DNA of 30,397 nucleotides from assembly GCA_002494975.1 (NCBI GenBank), contig DADI01000031.1:882-31278 (forward strand), in the 5' to 3' direction. A program made the position numbers and the translations under genes. The stretch is from Euryarchaeota archaeon UBA556. Its GTDB lineage: Archaea > Thermoplasmatota > Poseidoniia > Poseidoniales > Thalassarchaeaceae. The notes below the pieces were generated by a model, which saw only the letters and a program-made list of their open reading frames with translations, did not search any database and was not told the origin of the DNA. Shown one piece after another: positions 1-8,006 of the stretch. The first letter of the stretch is position 1. Each line of letters begins with the position of its first letter.

Positions 1-2024
1 CCAGGGTAATTATGAGGGACGTCGCTATTAGAGTAAGACCAATACCACGAATGACCACCCATTATTAGTCCGCCACCATCAAGGAGAAACTCCTCAATTA
101 CAGAATTATCGCCATCATCATGCCCATTCCAAAATTCATCTACCAGACAATCAATTTCTGAAAGATCATCCGGAGTAACTGAGAGAAAAACATCATGACC
201 ACGCTCTTTCAAGTCATCTTCCCAGTCATCGAATCCTGCACCATATGCCAGACCTATGTTGGCAGATTGACCACACGCCCATTCTACTGCACGCATCGTG
301 AAATCATGATCTTGCATAACCCAACTTTCATGACCATAACCAACCATTTTTCCACGACCAACGTGTGATGCAGATACTACTGTATTATCATTAGAATCTC
401 TACCTAGGGGAAATGACCACTCGCCAATTGGCAAAATTAGCGAAGACCAACCCCCCCAGTCAGCATCTTCAATATCTCGCAATAATTCATTCTGATCAGC
501 CCTTAAGTCGTGTATGGCTATCCAAATATTAAGTCCCACTGCACCTCCAGTATTATTAGCCCAAATTGTATATTCTTGCCAATCTGTTCGCGAATTTGGA
601 ATTCCTTCAATTGAACCATTATCGAGTATTAAAAGGCCAGAAGGTAATTCCGGGTACACCTCCCAAGAATCAATTAAGGGACCATTATTTGTAGCCGGAA
701 TTAATACACTGTGATTAGATTTAAGAGCATATTGTGATTCAGGCCAGGAAATCTCATTAGGAGGTAAACTAACGACGCTTATTACTATCTGAGTGGTTGC
801 ATATCCTCCTGAATTATTTGCCCATATCTGATAATTCAAGGGCTCTTGTAATATCAAAGCGGTTCCAGAAATTATACCATTACGATAGTTCAAATTAAGC
901 CCAGAAGGGAGATTTGGAGAAATTTCCCAACTATCTGGTGAACCACCTGACCAATTAGGAGTTAAGTTGGATAAGTTTTCATTGACAAATAATTCTAGAA
1001 CATATGGTTCATAACGAATATTCTCAGGTGAAAAATCACTAACAGAGATGAGTATACTTGTTGTGATTGAACCGCCAGTATTTGTTGCAGTCACATAATG
1101 TTCCCTAATTGCATGTAATTCAGTAGGGTAACCAAATATTGTACCACTTTCTAAATTGAAAAAGAGACCCTCTGGTAAAGGAGGTTCGATGTCCCAAAGT
1201 ATAATTTCTCCGCCATCAAAAGTAGGGGTTTCATCTATCTCCTCACCGATAAGCCATTGAAATAAATGACCAGAGTAATAGAGATTTTCAGGAGATTGAT
1301 GAGTAGTTATTATTCGGATATTCGTTGAATTAGAGCCACCATCATTAGAAGCAGTGACTGTATGATTAGAATCACCAAGTTGCTGAGCAATACCATAGAT
1401 TTCTCCTGAACCAATAATTTCTAGACCTTCAGGCAGGTCAGGATTAACCACCCAACTCACAGGCAATCCACCGGAAACTTCTGGCATACCGATTCCACAG
1501 ATACTCTGAATGGTACAAAAAATTGTACTTTCGGAATAAGTTATCGAATCAGGAGGTGCTGGTAATATTGTTATACTGATGATGAAAACACTTGACCCCA
1601 TTGAGTTAGTGGCAATTATTGTGTAGCTTGTAAGCACAGACTCTACATCAGGATTTCCTGAAAGAACACCATTTTCAGAATCTAAACTCAAACCTTCAGG
1701 CAGCCTTGGATTAACCAGCCAATTCTCGGGACCATCTCCGATAAAACTAGGAGTTAATGGTTGCATATTTATTCCAACTGTTAATTGTAATGATTCTTCT
1801 CCAAAGTCCAAATTATCTGGTGGGAGCATCAATCTACAAATATCTCCAGTAAATATTTCATTGAATAAACAGTCATCTTCTGTTAGTTCTATCACTTCAC
1901 AACTAGGATCATTGGGTTCTAATTCACAATTTATTTCCATTGAATCATTGCCTTGACCCCATGGCATCGATAAACACCCTGGCGTTAGAAGAAGAAAAAC
2001 AAGTAAGAAAGAGATTGATTTCAT
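1..2024 (-). CDS. Partial surface lipoprotein: five Ig-like repeats plus TCAF/M60-type domain
   Basis: The frame is open from an ATG at 2024 to the window edge (674 codons), so the C-terminus is missing. The N-terminus is a lipoprotein-like signal peptide: a hydrophobic run from residues 4 to 13, then LTPGC with the candidate lipidated Cys17. Next come about five Ig-like (He_PIG type) repeats with a period near 88 residues. Each carries an LPEGL or LPSGL motif followed by NG-x-I/L-x-G, near residues 107, 196, 281, 370 and 459. From about residue 503 the sequence changes to a GRGKMVGYGHESW motif, then GGGLIMGGHSWYW and NYPG at the edge. This pattern matches the GATase-like domain that precedes M60/enhancin-type metallopeptidase domains in TCAF/FAM115 proteins. 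A zinc HExxH site would lie beyond the window. It is probably an outward-facing glycan- or protein-processing lipoprotein; the substrate is unknown. Confidence 0.8.
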   Translation of the reverse strand, partial: MKSISFLLVFLLLTPGCLSMPWGQGNDSMEINCELEPNDPSCEVIELTEDDCLFNEIFTGDICRLMLPPDNLDFGEESLQLTVGINMQPLTPSFIGDGPENWLVNPRLPEGLSLDSENGVLSGNPDVESVLTSYTIIATNSMGSSVFIISITILPAPPDSITYSESTIFCTIQSICGIGMPEVSGGLPVSWVVNPDLPEGLEIIGSGEIYGIAQQLGDSNHTVTASNDGGSNSTNIRIITTHQSPENLYYSGHLFQWLIGEEIDETPTFDGGEIILWDIEPPLPEGLFFNLESGTIFGYPTELHAIREHYVTATNTGGSITTSILISVSDFSPENIRYEPYVLELFVNENLSNLTPNWSGGSPDSWEISPNLPSGLNLNYRNGIISGTALILQEPLNYQIWANNSGGYATTQIVISVVSLPPNEISWPESQYALKSNHSVLIPATNNGPLIDSWEVYPELPSGLLILDNGSIEGIPNSRTDWQEYTIWANNTGGAVGLNIWIAIHDLRADQNELLRDIEDADWGGWSSLILPIGEWSFPLGRDSNDNTVVSASHVGRGKMVGYGHESWVMQDHDFTMRAVEWACGQSANIGLAYGAGFDDWEDDLKERGHDVFLSVTPDDLSEIDCLVDEFWNGHDDGDNSVIEEFLLDGGGLIMGGHSWYWSYSNSDVPHNYP

Positions 2025-2077
2025 AGATTCCACATTAATGGTATAGAAGATTTCTTCATAAACTATCTGTAAGTGAA

Positions 2078-3358
2078 TTATTCTAATCCAGGATAAGCGG
2101 GACCTTCATCGAAACAATACTTTACTGTTTGATAATTAGATTTGAATTCTCTAACATCTGACTTGATTTTAGACGTTTCTTCATTTTTTATTAAGGCACG
2201 TGCAAAGAAATTAGCCACATCTTTCATTTCATCAATTCCCATCCCTACTCTAGTAAGTTCGGGAACACCTAATCGTAGACCACTAGGTTGCATTGCTTTA
2301 GTATCTCCTGGAAGCATGTTCATATTAGTGATGATTCCCGATTTTTCAAGTAAATCTGCTGCTTTACGGCCCGCCCCTGAATCAATTTCACCATGGCGAG
2401 TAAGTACCTGGTGGCTTGCAGTATAACCTCTATCTTCTGCAAGTACATCGAAACCTTCTGCAGCTAGAGCAGACGCCAAAGATTGAGCATTGGAAACTAT
2501 GTTTTTAGCATAATCACTGCCAAATTCTTCAAATTCAGCCAGAGCAACTGCTTTCCCGGCTACGTGATGAAGATGATATGAGGAACAAGTCCCAGGGAAT
2601 ATTGAGTTATTCAATTTACGATGGAATTTTTCATCAGAAGAATCTGAAAGAACAAATCCACCTTGAGGACCAGGGAAGGTTTTGTGGCTACTACCTGTCA
2701 TGACATCTGCACCTTCTCTTAATGGATCTTGAAATTGCCCGCCTGCGATTAAACCTAGCACGTGCGCCCCATCATACATCACCTTGGCGCCTACTTCATG
2801 TGCAGCATCCGCTAACTCTCTTAGTGGTGTAGGGAACAGAAATACAGACTGCCCGAATAATGCCAAATTAGGCTTAGTTTCTCTGATTATCTTAATAGAC
2901 GCATCAATATCTGGCTCCATTCTATCTATGTCCCAAGGATAAGTGACTAGACCCAATCCACGAACCCCTACTGCTCCCATCCTTGCATGAGATATATGCC
3001 CACCATCTGCAGTAGATACTGCCGTAATTGTATCGCCTGGTTTCGCTAAAGCCTTGAGAGCAGCAATATTTGAAACTGTACCTGAAGTTGATTGGATATT
3101 TGTAAAATTACAATTAAATACTCTTTTTGCGGACTCTATACCTAGTGATTCTATACTATCAAAATCATCACACCCCTGATAATATCTCTTTCCAGGGAGA
3201 CCTTCTGCATATCGTCCATGAAGATCGGAATTAACTGCTTTAGCGACCATAGGTGAAAGTATATTTTCACTAGCAATCATTGGTAAACTATCTCGATAAT
3301 GTCGGCCCGAAGAATTCACTGAATCTAATATTGCAGTCGCCTGTGCCTTTTTGCCCAT
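2078..3358 (-). CDS. glyA: Serine hydroxymethyltransferase
   Basis: This 426-residue protein matches the usual length of the PLP-dependent enzyme that interconverts serine and glycine while moving a one-carbon unit to tetrahydrofolate or tetrahydromethanopterin. Visible family motifs are IASEN near residue 28, RYAEGLPGKRYYQG at 49-62, YDGAHVLGL near 195, and the PLP-lysine motif TGSSHKTFPGPQGG with K226. The start at 3358 gives the expected short lead before IASEN. It stands alone, divergent from the Asp-rich secreted protein across a 122-bp gap. The gcvT and gcvPA/gcvPB genes lie on the same strand further along, so glycine made here can feed the cleavage system and purine synthesis. Confidence 0.96.
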   Translation of the reverse strand: MGKKAQATAILDSVNSSGRHYRDSLPMIASENILSPMVAKAVNSDLHGRYAEGLPGKRYYQGCDDFDSIESLGIESAKRVFNCNFTNIQSTSGTVSNIAALKALAKPGDTITAVSTADGGHISHARMGAVGVRGLGLVTYPWDIDRMEPDIDASIKIIRETKPNLALFGQSVFLFPTPLRELADAAHEVGAKVMYDGAHVLGLIAGGQFQDPLREGADVMTGSSHKTFPGPQGGFVLSDSSDEKFHRKLNNSIFPGTCSSYHLHHVAGKAVALAEFEEFGSDYAKNIVSNAQSLASALAAEGFDVLAEDRGYTASHQVLTRHGEIDSGAGRKAADLLEKSGIITNMNMLPGDTKAMQPSGLRLGVPELTRVGMGIDEMKDVANFFARALIKNEETSKIKSDVREFKSNYQTVKYCFDEGPAYPGLE

Positions 3359-3423
3359 GATGTTTCATAGCCATTAGGTCAAAGAGTTTAGCGGAACAGA
3401 GTTCTCTATTGATTAAAGAACTG

Positions 3424-3480
3424 ATTAATATAGTCATGAATGGGTGAAGTACAAAAAGTAGTATTTTCGCGAAAGGACGT
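3424..3480 (+). promoter_or_regulatory. Candidate promoter and ribosome binding site of the Asp-rich secreted protein
   Basis: An A/T-rich TATA-like element (ATTAATATA, 3424-3432) lies about 50 bp before the ATG at 3481. A Shine-Dalgarno-like GAAAGGA sits at about 3471-3477, just upstream of the start. With archaeal TATA-to-start spacing, transcription would begin near 3455 and leave a leader of about 25 nt. This is a pattern match only. The rest of the 3359-3480 gap shows nothing else I can name and must also hold the glyA promoter. Confidence 0.3.
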
Positions 3481-6126
3481 ATGGCCTCTAAACAACGTAT
3501 ATCTGTAATTCTAGTTCTTTTACTAATCTTATCAGTTTCTGAAACAACATTAGGATATAGCGGAGGTAAAACTGGTTCAACTACTGCTGGTTGTGGATGC
3601 CATGGAGCAAGTGGGGGTGTCACTCCTACATTATCCGGTCTTCCAAGTTCGGGATACGAAGAAACTACTGAATACACGCTCAACATAGGAGGCACTGGAG
3701 GTCCATCAGGAACAAAAGGTGGATTCAATTTAGATGCTGATCAAGGTTCATGGTCAAACCCGGGTACAAATACTAAATTACAAAATGGAGAGGTGACACA
3801 TTCTAATTCTAATTCAAGAAGTTGGAGTGTTAATTGGACATCTCCAGCGAACGGTTCTGGTACTGTGACCTTTTATGTTGCAGTAAATTTTGCTAATGGT
3901 AACGGTGGTACATCTGGAGATGATTGGGCTACAAATTCATGGACTCTCGATCAAGTTACTACGTCAAATGGAGATACAGATGGAGATGGATGGTCAGATA
4001 CCGACGAATCAGCGTGTGGAACCGATTCAAATGACAATTCATCCATTCCAACTGATACCGACTCAGATGGAATCTGTGATCCAGTAGATACAGATGATGA
4101 CGGAGATGGATGGTCAGATAGTGATGAAACATCGTGTGGCACGGAAAGTAATAACTCTACCTCAATACCTACTGATACTGACTCAGATGGAATCTGTGAC
4201 CCAGTAGATACAGATGATGACGGAGATGGATGGAACGATACCGATGAAAGTGATTGTGGCACAAATTCAACTAACTCTTCATCAATTCCATTGGATACAG
4301 ATAGTGATGGTATATGTGATATTCTAGACTCAGATGATGATAATGATTCTTGGTTAGATACTGATGAAGATTTATGTGGCACCGATAGTAAAAATTCGAC
4401 ATCAATCCCTGAAGATACAGATGGAGACAGAATATGCAATTTCATCGATGATGATGATGATGATGACGGATGGCTCGATATTGATGAGTTGGCCTGCAAT
4501 ACTGATTCATTAGATAATAATTCGATTCCAGTAGATACTGACCTTGATTCCATATGTAATCTAATTGATGATGATGATGATGATGACGGATGGCTCGATA
4601 TTGATGAGTTGGCCTGCAATACTGATTCATTAGATAATAATTCGATTCCAGTAGATACTGATCTTGATTCCATCTGTAATCTAATTGATGATGATGATGA
4701 TAATGATGGATATTTGGACGATAACGATTTGTTCCCACTAGACAATACAGAATGGCAAGATAATGATGGTGATGGTAGAGGCGATAATTCTGATTTAGAT
4801 GATGATAATGATAGTTGGCTAGATGCTGAAGAGCATTCTTGTGGCACTGATAGTAATAACTCGACATCAATACCTGAAGATACAGATGGAGACAGAATAT
4901 GCAATATCCTAGATGAGGATGATGATGGAGATGGTGTAATCGACGCATTCGATGCCTTTCCACTAGATGTTAACGAGACCTCTGACTATGATTTAGACGG
5001 TATAGGAGATAATGGAGATGATGATGACGATAATGACAATTGGTCCGATTCTGACGAAGTAAATTGCGGCTCCGAACAGATGGATGCAAATTCAACACCA
5101 GACGACCTGGATATGGATATGATATGTGACATCATGGATTCGGATGATGATAATGATAATTACGAAGATTCACAAGATGATTTTCCAAGAGATCCAAATG
5201 AGTGGAGCGATTTTGATAATGATGGCTTAGGAGATAATGCAGATCTTGACGATGATAATGATAATTGGTCAGATTTAGATGAGTTCTCCTGTATGACTGA
5301 GTCACTAAACTATAACTCTACACCTATAGACTCAGATTCGGATAACTTGTGCAATCAAATTGATGAGGATGATGATGGTGACGGCATCAACGATTCTGAT
5401 GATGCCTTCCCACTAGACCCTACCGAATTTTCAGACTTAGATGGAGATGGTATAGGAGATACTATTGATCAAGATAGAGATGGAGATGGCGTAGAGAATA
5501 ATCTAGACCTATTTCCTGATGATATGTTAGAATCAGCAGATTATGATGGGGACCTAATAGGTAATAATGCTGATGAGGATGACGATGGTGATGGATGGAG
5601 CGATTTAGAAGAGATTGCAGCAGGATATAATCCATTGGACTCTGAGGAATATCCTCTTGATACAGATAATGATGGAATTGAAAATAAAATCGATGATGAT
5701 GATGACGGAGATGGAATTCCAGATACAACCGAAAGTTCTTGTCTAACAGATCCTCTTAATTCAGATTCAATACCAACTGATTTTGATAATGATGGTATTT
5801 GTGACTACTCAGATATTGATGACGATGGAGATGGAGCTGCTGATGAACTAGACGCATTTCCTTTTGACCCTACAGAATACTCTGATATTGACTCCGATGG
5901 GATAGGAAATAATGCTGATGATGATGATGATGGAGATGGATGGACTGATTATCAAGAAAACAACTGCATATCTAATTCTCAAGACCCAAATAGCGTACCT
6001 GTTGATTCTGACAACGATGGAATTTGTGACCAGATGGAATCGGAAGGCACATCGGGACTACCGGGTTTCGGTTTAATCTCTGCAATTACTATGCTAGCTT
6101 TCGCAGCATTCGCAAGGAAGGAATGA
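3481..6126 (+). CDS. Secreted Asp-rich thrombospondin-type-3 repeat protein with PGF-CTERM-like tail
   Basis: This 881-residue secreted protein has four parts. A Sec signal peptide (hydrophobic residues 9-20) ends near GYSGGK. A Gly/Thr-rich beta domain (about 26-160) opens with a GCGCHG motif (C38, C40, H41), resembling the 'choice-of-anchor V' domains of surface proteins. A long array (about 164-850) of DxDxDGxxD calcium-binding repeats of thrombospondin type 3 character follows, alternating with Cys-containing spacers of the SCGTDSNNS type. The C-terminus has LPGFG, a hydrophobic stretch and a basic ARKE end, similar to PGF-CTERM archaeosortase signals. The likely role is a rigid, calcium-loaded, cell-wall-anchored surface protein. 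Repeats 4441-4560 and 4561-4680 are near-identical. The choice-of-anchor assignment is tentative; the repeats and tail are clear. Confidence 0.9.
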   Translation: MASKQRISVILVLLLILSVSETTLGYSGGKTGSTTAGCGCHGASGGVTPTLSGLPSSGYEETTEYTLNIGGTGGPSGTKGGFNLDADQGSWSNPGTNTKLQNGEVTHSNSNSRSWSVNWTSPANGSGTVTFYVAVNFANGNGGTSGDDWATNSWTLDQVTTSNGDTDGDGWSDTDESACGTDSNDNSSIPTDTDSDGICDPVDTDDDGDGWSDSDETSCGTESNNSTSIPTDTDSDGICDPVDTDDDGDGWNDTDESDCGTNSTNSSSIPLDTDSDGICDILDSDDDNDSWLDTDEDLCGTDSKNSTSIPEDTDGDRICNFIDDDDDDDGWLDIDELACNTDSLDNNSIPVDTDLDSICNLIDDDDDDDGWLDIDELACNTDSLDNNSIPVDTDLDSICNLIDDDDDNDGYLDDNDLFPLDNTEWQDNDGDGRGDNSDLDDDNDSWLDAEEHSCGTDSNNSTSIPEDTDGDRICNILDEDDDGDGVIDAFDAFPLDVNETSDYDLDGIGDNGDDDDDNDNWSDSDEVNCGSEQMDANSTPDDLDMDMICDIMDSDDDNDNYEDSQDDFPRDPNEWSDFDNDGLGDNADLDDDNDNWSDLDEFSCMTESLNYNSTPIDSDSDNLCNQIDEDDDGDGINDSDDAFPLDPTEFSDLDGDGIGDTIDQDRDGDGVENNLDLFPDDMLESADYDGDLIGNNADEDDDGDGWSDLEEIAAGYNPLDSEEYPLDTDNDGIENKIDDDDDGDGIPDTTESSCLTDPLNSDSIPTDFDNDGICDYSDIDDDGDGAADELDAFPFDPTEYSDIDSDGIGNNADDDDDGDGWTDYQENNCISNSQDPNSVPVDSDNDGICDQMESEGTSGLPGFGLISAITMLAFAAFARKE
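4441..4680 (+). repeat. Tandem 120-bp duplication inside the Asp-rich array
   Basis: Positions 4441-4560 and 4561-4680 are two consecutive 120-bp units that differ at about five positions by my alignment. Each encodes 40 residues: an Asp run, GWLDIDELACNTDS, a LDNNSIPVDTD linker and a SICNLI-type end. Other units in the array are far more diverged at the DNA level, so this pair is a recent in-frame duplication. Both copies contain a pure GAT/GAC run, which is prone to slippage. Confidence 0.9.
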
Positions 6127-6202
6127 TGGCGCCGACAGCAGGACTCGAACCTGCGACCTGTGGATTAACAGTCCACCGCTCCACCAACTAAGCTATGTCG
6201 GC
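6127..6202 (-). tRNA. tRNA-Asn (anticodon GTT)
   Basis: On the minus strand the sequence folds as a full cloverleaf. The 7-bp acceptor is GCCGACA/TGTCGGC and the D-arm GCT...AGC. The anticodon stem GTGGA/TCCAC encloses loop CTGTTAA with anticodon GTT. The T-arm is GCAGG/CCTGC with loop TTCGAGT. The discriminator base is G, and the 3' CCA is encoded at 6129-6127. No intron is visible. The CCA lies directly against the stop codon (6124-6126) of the convergent Asp-rich protein gene, with no spacer. It lies 32 bp after the alkyltransferase gene in the same direction, so it may be part of that transcript. Confidence 0.97.
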
Positions 6203-6234
6203 CTAACCTGCCCGCCTGCTCTATCATTCATCAA

Positions 6235-6534
6235 TTAATCGGAAGTAAAAACACCCTCTTGAATTAATAATTTCTTCTTCTGAGCCACTCCACCTGCTCC
6301 ACTATACCCCCCTAAACTACCGTCAGACCTCAAAACTCGATGACAGGGTATCAAAGGGGGGTGAGGATTTTTACCGCATGCATTGGCAACGGCCCGATAT
6401 GATTTCGGGGAGCCGACTAGTTCGGCAATCTGCTTATATGTTCTAACTTCACCATAAGGGATTTTTTTTAATTCAGACCAGACCTTGATTTCAAAATCTG
6501 TTCCAATTAATTCTATTCTCTCACTCCCATTCAA
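6235..6534 (-). CDS. ogt: Minimal methylated-DNA--protein-cysteine methyltransferase
   Basis: This 99-residue protein consists only of the C-terminal DNA-repair domain of the MGMT/Ogt family, which removes alkyl groups from O6 of guanine onto an active-site cysteine in a one-time reaction. Visible motifs are IPYGEVRTYKQIA (25-37), the RAVANACGKNP region of the DNA-binding helix, the catalytic IPCHRV with C64, and GGYSGG-like GGYSGA near 77. The acceptor Cys is kept, unlike in the inactive alkyltransferase-like proteins. The usual N-terminal domain is absent. It overlaps the 3' end of the GMP synthetase gene by 14 bp, which suggests translational coupling in one operon. Confidence 0.93.
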   Translation of the reverse strand: MNGSERIELIGTDFEIKVWSELKKIPYGEVRTYKQIAELVGSPKSYRAVANACGKNPHPPLIPCHRVLRSDGSLGGYSGAGGVAQKKKLLIQEGVFTSD

Positions 6535-7468
6535 TTGTACCAGGAGGTTTGTGAGTTATATCATATACAACACGATTTACTTGCCCTTTTAGTGCATTAG
6601 TAATTTCGGTACTAATAGATGCTAGAACTTTATGAGGAATTGGCGAATACTTAGCACTCATTCCGTCAATACTAGTTACCGCTCTAACAACTATTGTTTC
6701 ACCATGTACTCTGGTATCCCCATGTACGCCAACAGATCGGACTGGCAATAGTGCAGCAAAATATTGCCAAGGTAAATCGCACTCACCGGCTAATGCGGAT
6801 TCTCGGATTCTTGTTTCAACAATATGACAAGCTTCTCTACAAGCTTCAACCCGTGATTCAGTTAAATCTCCGAGAACTCTTACTGCTAAGCCGGGACCGG
6901 GGAATGGTTGACGTTCACTAGATTTAATTTTCAATTGCCTAGCTATAGCTCTAACTTCATCCTTATAGAATTCTCTTAATGGTTCAACAATGTCTAAATC
7001 GACATCTTCAGGAAGTCCCCCTACATTATGATGAGATTTAATCACATCACGCTCGCCTCCACCAGATTCAATCCAATCAGGAGCTATAGTACCTTGAACT
7101 AAGAACTTAGCACCACATATTTTCTGTTCTTCTTCAAAAACTCGAATGAATTGTTCCCCAATTATTTTCCTCTTCTCTTCGGGATCAGTAACTCCTTCTA
7201 AACTTGAGAAAAACCTTTTCGAGGCGTTAACAACTTTCAGATCTATTCCCATTTCGGTAAACATTTCTGTAACTTCAGAACTCTCATTTTTCCTCATAAA
7301 ACCTGTATCTACATAGACACAATGCAGTAAACTACCAACTGCCCGGTGTGCTAATACTGCAGCTACAGAAGAATCTATACCTCCTGAACAAGCGATAATA
7401 GCGGTATCATTAATTTTATTCTGTAGTTCTTCGATCGCTTCATCTACTAACATTTCAGTTTTCATCAA
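6521..7468 (-). CDS. guaAB: GMP synthase (glutamine-hydrolysing), subunit B
   Basis: This 315-residue protein is the synthetase half of GMP synthase, which adenylates XMP and aminates it to GMP. The PP-loop SGGIDSS is at 28-34, the lid-like VYVDTGFMRKNES motif near 51-63, FPGPGLAVRVLG near 193-204, and the family C-terminus KPPGTIEWE is intact. The glutamine amidotransferase domain present in bacterial GuaA is missing, as expected for the split archaeal enzyme, so subunit A must be encoded elsewhere. It starts 2 bp after the purE stop codon and overlaps the alkyltransferase gene, so the three very probably share a transcript. Confidence 0.96.
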   Translation of the reverse strand: MMKTEMLVDEAIEELQNKINDTAIIACSGGIDSSVAAVLAHRAVGSLLHCVYVDTGFMRKNESSEVTEMFTEMGIDLKVVNASKRFFSSLEGVTDPEEKRKIIGEQFIRVFEEEQKICGAKFLVQGTIAPDWIESGGGERDVIKSHHNVGGLPEDVDLDIVEPLREFYKDEVRAIARQLKIKSSERQPFPGPGLAVRVLGDLTESRVEACREACHIVETRIRESALAGECDLPWQYFAALLPVRSVGVHGDTRVHGETIVVRAVTSIDGMSAKYSPIPHKVLASISTEITNALKGQVNRVVYDITHKPPGTIEWE

Positions 7469-7470
7469 AT

Positions 7471-7947
7471 TTATTCACCTCGGAGAGATTCATCATCTGA
7501 AATAACCTTAGCAGTTTTCATAACTCTCCAAGCATCATATTGCCTTGCTAGATCTGTATCAACTAGTGCAAGCATCTGTACTGCCAATGCACCCGCATTA
7601 TCGCCTCTATCTACCCCAACTGTTGCAACTGGCATCCCAGGAGGCATCTGAACAATAGAAAGAAGACTATCTAATGGTACTTTCCCCCCTACTGGAACAC
7701 CAATTACAGGGAGTGTAGTCATAGATGCGATAACCCCCGGTAAAGCGGCGGCCATTCCGGCCATACCAATAAAAATACGACAACCGGATTCGATTGACGA
7801 TTCTACTACTGATTCAAGATACTTGGGTGCACGATGCGCGGAGGCAACTCTTACTTCATGAGATATAGAAAACTCATTGAGTACAGATACACACTTTTCG
7901 GCAATAGGCAAATCAGATTTGGAACCCAATATTATACAAACGTCCAT
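7471..7947 (-). CDS. purE: PurE-type carboxyaminoimidazole ribonucleotide mutase
   Basis: This 158-residue protein matches the length of PurE, which forms CAIR in de novo purine synthesis. The nucleotide-binding GSKSD is at 8-12, the SAHRAP motif with likely catalytic H38 at 36-41, GMAGMAAALPGV at 61-72, and the DNAGALAVQML helix near 116. The long GxAGxAAxLPG form suggests the class I (N5-CAIR mutase) enzyme, but I cannot exclude direct AIR carboxylation because no purK is present in the window. It is followed 2 bp later by the GMP synthetase subunit, giving a purine pair. Confidence 0.95.
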   Translation of the reverse strand: MDVCIILGSKSDLPIAEKCVSVLNEFSISHEVRVASAHRAPKYLESVVESSIESGCRIFIGMAGMAAALPGVIASMTTLPVIGVPVGGKVPLDSLLSIVQMPPGMPVATVGVDRGDNAGALAVQMLALVDTDLARQYDAWRVMKTAKVISDDESLRGE

Positions 7948-8006
7948 GTCACTCCGATATGAAGACGGTTCAAATGCCTGCCGTTCATAGGGTTAGAGAA
8001 AAATGA

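Noticed and set aside
514..714. Plus-strand 66-codon frame
   Set aside because: It lies entirely within the Ig-repeat lipoprotein on the other strand, with no ribosome binding site.
3951..4963. Long minus-strand open frames of 317 and 173 codons opposite the Asp-rich array
   Set aside because: They are produced by the GAT/GAC repeat composition (Ser-rich and His-rich antisense readings) and lack any domain or ribosome binding site.
3960..6010. Regular repeated DNA that could be mistaken for a CRISPR array
   Set aside because: The repeats are in-frame, degenerate Asp codon units of variable length with no unique spacers and no cas genes.
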